From Panagrolaimus kolymaensis (Eukaryota > Nematoda > Chromadorea > Rhabditida > Panagrolaimidae): a DNA stretch of 64,000 bases. The stretch lies in assembly GCA_028622995.1 (NCBI GenBank), contig JAJQJQ010000007.1, positions 7,626,001 to 7,690,000 of the forward strand, read 5' to 3'. The position numbers and the translations under genes are program-made. This document shows, piece after piece, positions 43,476 to 54,597 of this stretch. Numbering within the stretch: the first letter of the stretch is position 1; every line of letters begins with the position of its first letter. The notes beneath the pieces are model-generated. The model had not been told where the DNA came from, searched no databases, and saw nothing but the letters and a program-made list of their open reading frames with translations.

Positions 43476-45067
43476 TTAATCACGAAGCATAGTGGAATTT
43501 CTAAAACAATATTTAAACTTTTTTGGTGACATATTTTTTAGTTCACGAAAGAATTTTTTGTTTAGTCTTTCAACACCCAATTTTTTAAGATGTTTGAATA
43601 TTTCTCGTTTCGCAGTTGGCAATTTTTTTAGAATTCCTCGATGAACGCTAAAGACATCGGAAACTATTGAAAATGTGAAACCATGCATGCAAAGTAAATT
43701 TGCCTAAAAAATGAAAAAAGTTGTTAGTAAAAATAAATTTTCTTTTCGGGAGAAAAATCTTTTCGTCTCGAGACCTACCAAATGTGCATTGGATCGATAA
43801 CGATATGGAAATCTTTCATCGTGAAATGGAACTCGCTGATCTGCAACATATTGAGGCTCCCATGATTCATTTCCATACCCAATAACTTTAATTATTTTTA
43901 ATTCATCATTTGTTTTTGTTGTTTCATTGGTGTTAAACCATTTTGAAAGTCCAGGAATATAATGCCCTTTAGGATATAAGCGTTCATGAAAGGGAACAGC
44001 TAAATCATAAAAATAAAGATTCTAAAAGAAAAAGAGGGATTATAAAATTTTGAAAAAATGGGAAATGCTTACTTTTAATTCTGATTTATTTTCTGGAATC
44101 GTTGCATTATCAGCAATTTCGAAACGTCGATGTACGAGAACGGTTTGGGTTTTATTTCTGAAAATTTTTATTTGAGGCTTATTTTAGGTAATTTTTTTTT
44201 GATTGGCTTTTCGGTGGCTTTTTTTTCAAAAAAAAAATGTCAGATTTCTAAAAAAACTTACTTTAGTAAAACTTCATTAGCAAGTTTTAACATTCTTGGT
44301 TCAAAGTTTGCAACATAAATTTGTTCGATATCACCAGAAATAAATAATTTTGTTCCCATTCCTTTTCTACCAATATTTCTTGCAACATTTATTGGATAAA
44401 GTTTTTTACTTTCTGGCAATTTTGAAGTTGTCGTCTTCGTCGTCGCATTTTTATTGATTTTTATTTTTTTGTTGCAAGTTGCGTTTTTATAAAATAAATG
44501 TAAGCTTATTTTTTCTGAAGTTAAATTTCTTTGTAGATTTTTGAGGTTGTGAATCGTTTGCTGAAATTTATTTAAAAAATTTAATAATTTGAGGAATTAT
44601 AATTTTGGGTCTCGCTGCCAAAAGTTAAAATTTTACGTTTGATTTTCGCGGCGGGACTTCCAGTAACTAAGAATGTTTTTAAAAAAACTTACCGATATCG
44701 CTGGAATAATATAACTTTTATTATAACTTGGAATATAAAGTGCCACCGAAACCCCGCCATCCCATGTTGAATCTTGTTTAATTAAATATGATAAATATTC
44801 AGAAGTGCTATGAAGGACCAAAGTAATGTGATCACCCGAATAATATTCAGATGAAGATTTCCAAAAATTATATAAAACACAATATTTCTTTCCATATTTT
44901 TCAAATTTTAAAATGTTGCCATTGCTGTTTTTGGAGGGAGTGGAATAACCAATAAAATTCACAGATTTTTGACTATTAAAAGTGATAACAATTAAACAAT
45001 TTAATAAAAATATAAAAGTTAATATAAAAGCAAGTAACAATTTTTTAAATTTCCTAAAAAATAACAT
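43476..45067 (-). CDS. Glycosyltransferase family 49-like type II membrane protein (B4GAT1/LARGE-like)
   Basis: Five exons (45067-44693, 44560-44262, 44157-44073, 44021-43779, 43703-43476) encode 409 residues. An N-terminal signal anchor (LLLAFILTFIFLLNCLIVITF) fits a Golgi enzyme. GT49 marks in order: WDGGVSVALYIPSYN, NVARNIGRKGMGTKLFISGDIEQIY, WEPQYVADQRVPFHDERFPYRYRSNAHL, and GFTFSIVSDVFSVHRG. Family members add glucuronic acid or related sugars to O-mannosyl or other glycans. The DxD-equivalent site reads GDIEQ (Asp-Ile-Glu) here. The start lies in a TTATTTTTTAG context that could also be an acceptor, so the first few residues are uncertain. Confidence 0.85.
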
Positions 45068-45967
45068 ATGTTTTTGTGACAAACTTACTTTTTTTAATTA
45101 ATTAAAAGTGTCTGAAAAAATAAAATAAAAATACTTTTGTTTTCATAAAAAAAGATTCAAAAAACAGAAAAAATAATTGATTTTTATGCTTTTTTCTTTT
45201 GTAAAAATATGTATTTGGTTTTAATTGCTGGTGTGTTAAAGAAAATTATGAATAAAACTGAATTCTTTTATTTCTTTATTTATTGAAAAAAAAAACAACG
45301 AGAAAACATTTTTAATTATTTTTATTATTGTAAATTAATGACATTGAAAAGTGTGCTAACAAAAAAATATAATTAATTACATCCAACAATGATAATAAAA
45401 AAGCGTAATTTTTTTGCTCCTTTTTAAAATAAATCCCAAAGCATCCCCATTGTGAAAAGAGCGTTACTACAAAAATTACAAAAATTATTATTACAAATAA
45501 ATTTTTGTGATGGAAAAAAACAAAATAAATTCTTTGCTAGGAATACATATGTACATTAGCTTCACCAACAACGACAAAAAAATGTTTAATATTTTTTTCC
45601 AATTTTTTTTGAATATTTAATTTTTTCTTAATTTTTATTTTAAGTTTGATATTAATAAAATATTTTCTTTTTTTGTGACATTAAAGAAGACTTATTAATA
45701 AAACCTTCATTTTTTCATAATAAAAAAAAAAGCCTCACAAAACCTTGTAACTCCTGCCAAAGTTAATATTCCGCTTGTTTGAAGAAACAGCCCGCATGAA
45801 GATGAAAATAGAAAACGACTCAGAAATGGAAATAGTTTATGACATTCTTACATAAAAATGCATTAAAAAAAGTTAAAATGCAAGTAAAATTCAAAATTAT
45901 CAAAGTTGAAAAAGAAAAGAATTAAAAATTTAACATTGAAAAATCAAAGTTATTTTTTCTTAAAAAA
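45068..45967. other. Intergenic, no gene seen
   Basis: Region between the glycosyltransferase 5' end and the 3' end of the next GPCR gene, both on the - strand. AT-rich, no supported exon. Confidence 0.45.
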
Positions 45968-47403
45968 TTAGCCGATAACTTTTGTCATTGTCGATGTGGC
46001 TGGAGCTGTGGTTGCTGTGGTCGTCGTCGTCGCTTTATTTTTAGGTGGTGGTGGTACGACTACTGTAGCAACAGTAGGATTTACTTGTGCTCCAACTCCA
46101 TTTGATTTTTCTGGAGTTAAACGTTGACAATATAAATAAGCTATAATAAAGGAATGAATTGCACCAAACATGGGCGAATATGGTCCAATAAGTGTTGATA
46201 ATGCAATATCAAACTAAAAAAATATAAAAATATTTATCAACTTTCAAAAACAAAGCGGACTTTTTTTTTAAAATTATCAAAAGTTTATGGAAAATTTAAG
46301 AAATTTCTCTGATTTTTTGGAACTCTTACCATAGCAAAGAAAATATCCATAATATGTGGAAAAAAATTGCAAAAGAAATCACTGAATAATGTAATAAATG
46401 TCAAAGTATTTAACTGAAATCGAAAAATTTTAGCTTTTCTAATATATTTTTTGCGGGCTTTGAAACGAAAATAAAATTCAAAAGTTTTTCTACGAAAAAT
46501 TAGTGCCAAATAAAAGGGGAAATTTGCATAAAATTTCAGGTAAAATCATAAAATACATTTTTTTTCACGATGAGATTAGTTTTTTTCTCGGCGTGACTCA
46601 GCGGCAAAAAAGAAAAAAAAATTAACCTTTTTTCTTGCTTTCATCCTTTGTTCACTTTCAGAAGATTGAAATTGATTTTGTAAATTTAAAACAATAAAAA
46701 ACATTAAAATTCCAAGAATAACATTACTTAAACCAAAAATCATTTTACAATAAACTAAAAATCGACAATTTTCATGCCCCACAACGCAACAAAATGAAAC
46801 GCATTCTTCGGTTGCATTGCGTCCTTTAAAATTAATTGAATAAACTATGACATCATAAAAAAATAAGATTAAACATGAAATTATTGCGATTGCGAAAATA
46901 ATTTTATGTAAAAAATGATTCATCATATATTTTTGTAGTAATAAAAATATGCGATATATGGTTAAAAATGTTGCAGCAACCATTGGAATTTTAATAAATG
47001 AAACACTCAAGACCCCAGAGAAAAACATAGCATAATTGTTATAGGCTTGATCTGAAGAAAAAAATTCAAAAATATTAATTTGGATGTCAGAAATTTTTTA
47101 ATTTATGTATCTCTCTTTTTATGCAATAAAAAACCTGCCTTTTTTCCTTTATTACAGTAAACCAAAAAACTTACTTAGTCTCCATCCAGAAAGATAAAAA
47201 ACATAATATATAAAATTTAAAACACAATCAATAAAAATTATAATTAAATATGATAAAAATGTTATTCCAACTTTAGTTAAAGCTCCTTTAATACCAGCAC
47301 CAAAAAATAAAGCTCTTGTGAGTTTTATTAATGCTAAAGTTTTTATAATAAAACCAATCAAACCATCGATGAGAACTAAAATACTGGAGCGAGTGTCAAT
47401 CAT
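45968..47403 (-). CDS. Seven-TM chemoreceptor-type GPCR
   Basis: Four exons (47403-47175, 47051-46627, 46413-46330, 46213-45968) encode 327 residues, phases consistent. Hydrophobic segments are recognisable in each exon: SSILVLIDGLIGFIIK, VGITFLSYLIIIFIDCVLNFIYYVFY, MFFSGVLSVSFIKIPMVAATFLTIY, IIFAIAIISCLILFFYDVIVY, MIFGLSNVILGILMFFIVL, LTFITLFSDFFCNFFPHIMDIFF, and SPMFGAIHSFIIAYLY. An extracellular loop is Cys-rich (CVSFCCVVGHENC). The C-terminal tail is low-complexity Pro/Thr-rich (VVVPPPPKNK, TTTTTATT). The layout fits nematode serpentine chemoreceptors; the subfamily is not assigned. Confidence 0.78.
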
Positions 47404-47439
47404 TTTTGCAGATATTTTAGAAACAAAGACTTCGAAAAA

Positions 47440-47690
47440 AAATAAAACAAAATAAGATTATTACTCAAAGATTTTCGGGTTTTCTTTTTTTTGGAAAAAT
47501 ATGAAAAATTATGGGTTTTTAGTTTTTTGAAATAAAAAAATATATAATAAATTGGTTTTCTTTGTTCGTTGTTCGTTTTCCGGTAACAGAAAAAAAAAGA
47601 TGAGTTATGCTTATGTTTTCTTTTTGCGTGTTTTTTTTTTTCTTTCTTATATTGAAGAAAAACACCAAATATTTATAATGTGATTTTTGT
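47440..47690 (-). repeat. Duplicated GPCR upstream segment, copy 1
   Basis: About 200 bp directly upstream of the preceding GPCR start. It recurs at about 49030-49230 in the same orientation (shared AAATTATGGGTTTTTAGTTTTT, TTGAAATAAAAAAAT, CCGGTAACA, GATGAGTTATGCTTAT, CTTATATTGAAGA). Confidence 0.7.
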
Positions 47691-48314
47691 TTTAAATGAA
47701 ATGAAATGCAGAAATAATAACGTATTCTAACAAACCTATATTTTTGCGCAAATATATTTTATTTTTACAAAAAAAAATATGGCTCTTGTGTAACTTTTTG
47801 CCACTTTTTATGCATCATAATTTCACCTACAGATATACTTTAAAAGAAAGATTTCTTTTTTGTTTAAACATATCTCACAGATACTCTTATTCATCTAACC
47901 ATACCTTGAGAATGGTACAAGTAAATAATTTTGGTATCGCAGTCCGTCCAAAAATACCATGCCCTGGAGAATATGGTTGTCGACCTTTATTTTGCCCTTA
48001 AGGAAGAAGATGTGGATAGATTTTTTTCAAACCCAACAGATTTTGTTGATTGATTTTGGTCTCACAAAAAATACCTCAAGATATGTATGTTTCTCATCAG
48101 AAAATGATTTATAATATAAAAAGTGTTAGTAAAGACTTTTATAAAAACAAACAACAAAAAAATAGGTGACAAAATACCCCAAAAACATTTTTGTGTTTAT
48201 CGCTGCTTTATTATTTCAATAAAAAGCTGTAAATCATTAGACTCATTTTTATCTTCTTCCAATTTTTAAGAATTAAAACTAACTGGTTATCATTTTTTTG
48301 ATAATAAAAAGAAG
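47691..48314. other. Intergenic, one doubtful short frame
   Basis: A + strand frame at 47744-48001 ends in a Cys/Pro-rich stretch (KIPCPGEYGCRPLFCP). Without a signal peptide or clear splice sites I do not call it a gene. Confidence 0.4.
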
Positions 48315-48939
48315 ATGGATTCAACTAATATAAAACTTTCAACTTCTGTAAGATCTTATTTATTTGTATTTTTTTAATTTAGGTTTAATATTTTTTTCAG
48401 AAATCTAAATCTTCTTTTTCAAAAGAAGGAAACACATTAATTATTAGAGATTATGAAGATGAATATTTGAATGAAAAATCCTTGGAAGCTTCAAATACTC
48501 CCAACGCTGTTGAAAAAAAATGGGAGGATAACGACCGCATATACAAAATATGGATAGGCGATTACCAAGACTTCACTATTGATGTTAATGGAAAATATAT
48601 CGAAGTAAATTTTTGTTTTTTTTTCTTTTTTTTAATTAGAAATGAGTTATTTATAGGCTCATAAAATTATTCTCGCTCTTAGATCCCCTATCTTTAAAGC
48701 GATACCTGATTACCAAATGAAAATCATTGGTTTTTTATTTGAAATTGTTGAACTCGCAATGGAACTTTGTTATAATCGATTAATTTCGAGTTTGACTTTG
48801 GAAGAAAAGCTTTCAGTTCTGCCATTCTTGGATAAATATGACATTCTAGATATCAAGGTAACTAACAACTGATTTGTAACTTTTCTTGAATAACCATGAT
48901 TTTTAGAAATCTATCGAAGCTTCATTACAAAGAACTTAA
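48315..48939 (+). CDS. Short BTB protein, C-terminally truncated relative to MATH-BTB paralog
   Basis: Four exons (48315-48347, 48401-48604, 48657-48857, 48907-48939) encode 156 residues. BTB core: IWIGDYQDFTIDVNGKYIE, AHKIILALRSPIFKAIP, FEIVELAMELCYNRLISSLTLEEKLSVLPFLDKYDI. It resembles the BTB part of the MATH-BTB gene at 29447 (both have ISSLTLEEK..VL.F.DKYDI). It has no MATH domain, lacks a few residues in the middle of the BTB fold after SPIFK, and stops 11 codons into the exon where the paralog continues for 75. It may act as a dominant-type short BTB or be a degenerating copy. Confidence 0.78.
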
Positions 48940-49029
48940 TCCATGTTTAGATTTTTTTGAATGATTTTCAATTCCCAAAATAATATCGTCGATTATTTCT
49001 GTTTCAAAATAAAAATATTATTCAAAAAT

Positions 49030-49230
49030 TTTGTGGTTTTCTATTTTTTTTATGCGTAAAAATAAAAAATTATGGGTTTTTAGTTTTTTTTAATTTTAAT
49101 GGTTTTTTGAAATAAAAAAATTTAATAAATTGCTTTTTTTGATGTTCGTTTCCGGTAACAAAAAAAAAGAGATGAGTTATGCTTATATTTTTTTCGTGTT
49201 TTTTTTCTTATATTGAAGACACACAAAATA
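49030..49230 (-). repeat. Duplicated GPCR upstream segment, copy 2
   Basis: Matches 47440-47690. Here no GPCR lies beside it; the BTB gene occupies the corresponding place. Confidence 0.7.
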
Positions 49231-49931
49231 TTTATTGTTTTTATTTTATTTTTTTTATTCGAAGAAAAAAGTGTAAACTTTTTATAATGGCAAACCCACG
49301 TAATTTTAAATTTTCATCAAATGCAATTAATCTTTATTTAATATTTTTTTTCCAAATTATTTAATTGCATTCATGACTTTGGTGTTTCACAAAAAAATCA
49401 CGCAAGTTTAATTTGAAGCTATTACTTTATTTCTTTACCAAAAAACTTGTATTACATCTTTTTAATATTTTTTCCAATTCTGGATTTTTTTGTTTTAAAC
49501 GAACTTTAAAAAAGCAACTTTACTTTTTTGTTACAAAAAAAAATTTTCTCCCATTCAAATAATTATTAATTTTCATTTCTGTGCGATGGCGTCATTTTCA
49601 AATGAAATTTATAATTAACAAGTCCATGAAAAAAAGAAAAAAAATTCCTACTACAATATAAAACCGTTGACACAAAGAAGACAAAAAAAGCTTACAAAGT
49701 TTATTAATTGGATTTTAAAGAAAAGGTCTGGGAAAAAACTCCAACTGTGTAGCTTCAGAAAAGGTAGGCGTGTAAAATTTAGTTTATGTCGTCCCTTCGA
49801 TGAGTTTTGAATCCAAAAAGTTTATGGATATATAAATATTTTATTAATTCATTTTAAATGCATATAACTTAAATTAATTTTATTCTTTTCTTTTTTGATA
49901 ATATAAAAACAAAAACAAAAACTTTAATAAT
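49231..49931. other. Intergenic, no gene seen
   Basis: AT-rich spacer before the 3' end of the GPCR gene at 49932. Confidence 0.45.
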
Positions 49932-52900
49932 TTAAAATCGTTGTGAAGTGGGTGGTTGCAAATGAAAGCTGCTAACTTTATTAACATAATTATGTAATAT
50001 TGCTTCTCTCATTGGTTTATTTGTTGCAATTAAAAACCATACTGGTGCAAGAGTGCTTATATCAGCTAGAATATATTGAGTGCTAGCTTTAAAATTTGCA
50101 AATCTCATTGGATCGATAACATTCATACACTGAAATAAATTTGAAATTAGAAAGTTTAATTAATCGTTCGTTTTTTGTCGAAAAAAAATCACAGATGCTT
50201 AAAGGAACAAGACTATTTGATGCCTTTTCGAAAATTTCGATATTGGGGCTGGGAGGAACAGTTGGGGCGGCGCGTGTTTGAATTACCGTGTCACCTTCTG
50301 TCTTACACGGTAATTCAAACACGCGCCGCCCCAACTCTTCCTCCCAGCCCCAGTATCGAAATTTTCGAAAAGGCATCAAATAGTCTTGTTCCTTTAAAAC
50401 CAATTCTGTCAATTTTTTTAAAACGGCCGGCACAGGCAAAATTTTTTTTTCTGAGATAGAGTTACCAATGTTTTCTCCTATGCTTAATTTGGCTAAATCC
50501 AAGAGGATTTGGCCAGAAGTGACCCTATTCATGGAGATACAGCAACATGAAGGTTTACTATTGAATTAATTCAAAATTATGCCATAATTCATTCTTTCGT
50601 TATATTTTTATATTCTCTTATGATTAATAGGTTTTCGACCATGGAGAATCCGAATTTGACTACCATTACTCTTCATGTATATGCTAAACATCGATTTTTC
50701 ACTAACATGGCATGGTTTTTGGCGTGCCACGGGTCACAGACTTCCGTCCGCAAGATATGACTATCACCATTGGAAAGAGCATGTTTTTTTACCCCTAGTG
50801 GTGACTATATATATTAAATCCAGGTCGACTACTATCATTTATGAATTTTTGAATGTTTATTTTTACATAAATCTACCAACAAGATCATTAAGAAAAATAT
50901 CGAAAAAATTCATAAACTCATTTAAAAAATCAGGAAAGCTTACACAACCATAAAATAAATGCTCCTGAATTTTTTGGTAACAATTTTACCCTCACTTGTT
51001 ATGATACATCATGCACCTCGACCACTTGAAGCACTAACAGTGCATAATGAACTTCAAAAATGTGTATAAATTCAGAAACTCTTATTTTTATTCTAGAATC
51101 ATTTGTACAATACTAATTCGAGGTCGTAGAATCGGAATTTGAAGCTAGCTTCCCTGGGTGAATAGATAATTTTTGAGTTATGAGCACATCAAATATGCAG
51201 ATTTTCATATCCCCAGAACAATGCTTTTAGTAAGGAAAAATAATGAAACGGAGGTCAAATTCGGATTCTACGACCTCGAATTAGTATTGTACAAATGATT
51301 CTAGAATAAAAATAAGAGTTTCTGAATTTATACACATTTTTGAAGTTCATTATGCACTGTTAGTGCTTCAAGTGGTCGAGGTGCATGATGTATCATAACA
51401 AGTGAGGGTAAAATTGTTACCAAAAAATTCAGGAGCATTTATTTTATGGTTGTGTAAGCTTTCCTGATTTTTTAAATGAGTTTATGAATTTTTTCGATAT
51501 TTTTCTTAATGATCTTGTTGGTAGATTTATGTAAAAATAAACATTCAAAAATTCATAAATGATAGTAGTCGACCTGGATTTAATATATATAGTCACCACT
51601 AGGGGTAAAAAAACATGCTCTTTCCAATGGTGATAGTCATATCTTGCGGACGGAAGTCTGTGACCCGTGGCACGCCAAAAACCATGCCATGTTAGTGAAA
51701 AATCGATGTTTAGCATATACATGAAGAGTAATGGTAGTCAAATTCGGATTCTCCATGGTCGAAAACCTATTAATCATAAGAGAATATAAAAATATAACGA
51801 AAGAATGAATTATGGCATAATTTTGAATTAATTCAATAGTAAACCTTCATGTTGCTGTATCTCCATGAATAGGGTCACTTCTGGCCAAATCCTCTTGGAT
51901 TTAGCCAAATTAAGCATAGGAGAAAACATTGGTAACTCTATCTCAGAAAAAAAAATTTTGCCTGTACCGGCTTTCTTGAAAATATTAAAATAAATTGGTA
52001 GAATTGGTTTTAAGTCACTTTTTTTCTGCCTGGCATGCATTTTGGATATAAATATCGTACTTTTCGTGGTCAGACACAAAGAATTTTTTGACTTTTTCGG
52101 ATCGTTTTACAATTTTTTTAAAATATTGTTTTTTTTACGAAACTTTTGGAAAAACAAAAGACAATTCAAAGGAAAATTTAGTATGGTTTTGCGAACCCCG
52201 AAAGCATACTGTATTCCTAGAAAGCATGGTAGAAAAAAAGCAGCTTTTAAAAGAAATGAAATTTAATTAATTATTCTTACCTGTTGAATGCAACTTAAAG
52301 ATTCAGTTAAAAATATAAGCATACTATAAACAAACATCATTTGATTTTGTTTATTTAAATGTTTATTTGTAACTGAAACAGAATTCCGCCATTTAATAAA
52401 ACCATAAATAAAATAAAAATTCATAATTAATTCCACGATAGAAGTAATTAAAATTTGAATAAATAAATTTCGAGCTCTATCAAACCATGGAACAAAATCA
52501 GTGATGGTTGGCCCAATAAAAACTACCCATCCTTCCATGGGTTGATTTTTAATTCCAATGAATGGAAAATGCCAAACAAAAATAAGGGGAGCAAATACAC
52601 AAAAATAAAGGAAATATTTGAGGTATCGTTTCCAAAAGCTAAAAAAAAAATAATGGGTCAGAAATGTGAGAAATAATTTAAAAAAATTTCCATTGTGAAA
52701 AAAGAAATATTCAAATTTGCAAAACGAAAAAAAAATGCGGAAAATTATTAAAAGAAACAAAAAATTTTCATAAAATTTAAAAAATTTGAAATGCAAATTT
52801 CTTATTTGAAAAAATTAATCAAACACAAAACTAAAAAAAAAATTCGTGAAACTCTGCTTTCGTGAAAAAAAATAAGATTTTTTTCCACAACAAACCTTGA

Positions 52901-53293
52901 ATGATTATTTTTGAGAAGAAATATCGTAACTCGATTAAAAGATAAAACAAAATTATATACACGAAGGGCGCTAGCTGAATAACACATAACAGCATAAACT
53001 ATGAGATACCATACACTTTCAGTGGGCCATGTTTCCAAAAAAGAATTAAATAAAGGAATTCGAGTAAATCGAAAAGTAATATAATAACTTATTGCGTGAA
53101 TGATATTATTAATTGCAGAAAATCCAAATATCCAATAAAAAGAACCATTAAAATTTTGTTTAATTGAACTAAAAAAGATTAAATACAAAATAATTAAATA
53201 AAGAATTAAAGATGGAATAATATAAATAAATGCAAGTAAATGCTTTAAATCATCGAAGGTTGTGATCGTCGTGGATATGGTTGTAGTTGACAT
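49932..53293 (-). CDS. Seven-TM chemoreceptor-type GPCR (Srv/Srt-like) with transposon-filled intron
   Basis: Three exons (53293-52896, 52638-52281, 50129-49932) encode 317 residues, phases consistent across a 2151-bp second intron. Marks: an N-terminal Thr/Ser-rich segment, TM1 LLAFIYIIPSLILYLIILYLIFF, then FNRVTIFLLKNNHS after TM3, FWKRYLKYFLYFCVFAPLIF (TM4), and a TM6 region MMFVYSMLIFLTESLSCIQQ. The last exon carries TM7 with LAPVWFLIATNKPMREAIL. This fits nematode serpentine chemoreceptors. The large intron contains a 191-bp hairpin and a 1.6-kb foldback element joined at a TTAA. Splicing across it would bring the two foldback arms out of the message. Confidence 0.83.
50203..50393. mobile_element. 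191-bp TTAA-flanked hairpin MITE, copy 2
   Basis: Same length and nearly the same sequence as 2062-2252, flanked by TTAA at 50199-50202 and 50394-50397. The second TTAA is also the left boundary of the foldback element that follows, so one element inserted at the other's target site. Confidence 0.88.
50398..52009. mobile_element. 1.6-kb foldback element inside a GPCR intron
   Basis: Two inverted arms of about 750 bp (50398-51142 and 51255-52009) around a ~110-bp loop. Ends AACCAATTCT / AGAATTGGTT lie next to TTAA on both sides (50394-50397 and 52010-52013). The arms differ by small indels near the ends (ACGGCCGGCACAGG against the diverged right end) and are almost identical towards the centre. 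The same 92-residue frame can be read in both arms, a consequence of the symmetry. No transposase was recognised, so it is non-autonomous. Confidence 0.88.
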
Positions 53294-54597
53294 AATTTTT
53301 ATGTTTTGGCACTGGAATTATTAATACTTTCTTCAACGTAGCCGCCGCTCAAAAAATTTTTTTTTCACACTGGTTGCTTTTGAGATAAAAAATATTTCAA
53401 AAAAGCTAATATATAAAGTTTTTAGAATTAATTTATTATAAAAAAATAAATATTTAATATATTAGTTTCTCACAAACTTACAAATTTGCCTTTTCTTATA
53501 AAATAATTAAGAAAAAAATAGAAACGAAAATTTCCATAACTACAACTACAATATATTTTTTTTCTACCTTGTGCAATTGATTAAAAAACGAGTTCACAAG
53601 CAACAAAAAAAAAGCGGCGGTTAGCCAGGTGTAAAAAAAATGAAACAAACATCAAAGGGGCGTCCCAAATTATTTTTATAGGCTAATTATTTTCATGCTT
53701 CTTGAATGCAAATTATAAAAAAAATAGGTTTTCTTTTGCCCAGAAAGTTTCTTTCTTATGATACATAAAAAAAAATTAATTTGGTAATTAATTTTCAGTG
53801 GAAATATTTTATTTTTGAGGTAAAAGAAGAATAATAAAAGTTTGCAACAACAACAAAAAATAAATCAAAAGAAACGAAACAAAAAAAATAATTTTCCCAA
53901 AAATAAATACATTTTAATAAATAAAAAGTTTGGAAAGAAAAAATGGATATTTATCGTTTTCTTGGATGCAACAACATGGATTACGAAGGTTTAAAAACGT
54001 TTTTTATTATTCGAGCATTCTTTTTTTTAACAAATTTCTTCACCTTTTCTTATTCACTTTTTTTCCGACGACGTGCTTCTTTAGGTTTAAAAACCCCTAA
54101 TTATTATTATTTTTATTTCCTTTAGAAATTCAATAAACCGCTGCTCTTCCATCCGCCAAGGTCATTTTTCCCTTTTCTTTGAGTGCCACGTTATTATTAT
54201 TATTATTGGAAAAATACATATTCAAATAAAAATCAAACCCAATTTGTTATTAAAAGGACGCGTGGCAAAGATGTCTCAAAGATATTCTGTCTTTTTTTTT
54301 CTCTCTTTTCTTTTTTTGGTTGATTACGAATCGATTATCTCTTTCTTTCTGATATATTTTTTCTTTCTCTCCAAATGGTAAATATCAACTTCCAAATACA
54401 TAATTATTTGCCTTTCTTTTCCTTTTTTGAGACAAAATATAAAAAAAGAAAAAGATGAGTGACTTGATACAAAAAAAACTGTCAGTTACACATGCATTCT
54501 CAAATCTCTGTCTCAATGGCGGCGGCAAAAAAGCTTTGATAAAAACTGCTAATTTCTTTTTTTCTTTTTTTTGTATTTGTTGCGTGTCACGGCGGTA
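53294..54597. other. Intergenic, no gene seen
   Basis: Upstream region of the GPCR and AT-rich spacer. A 60-codon frame at 53943-54125 follows an A-rich leader but shows no recognisable domain. Confidence 0.45.

Noticed and set aside
47744..48001. 85-codon frame with a Cys/Pro-rich end
   Set aside because: The end is suggestive of a small peptide, but there is no signal sequence and the upstream part is AT-rich noise; kept out without transcript evidence.
50675..51722. Two identical 92-residue frames on opposite strands
   Set aside because: They are mirror images of one palindrome (the foldback arms) and show no recognisable protein domain; the symmetry explains both.
53943..54125. 60-codon frame with an A-rich leader before its ATG
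   Set aside because: Second half is low-complexity aromatic residues; no paralog in the window and no splice continuation found.
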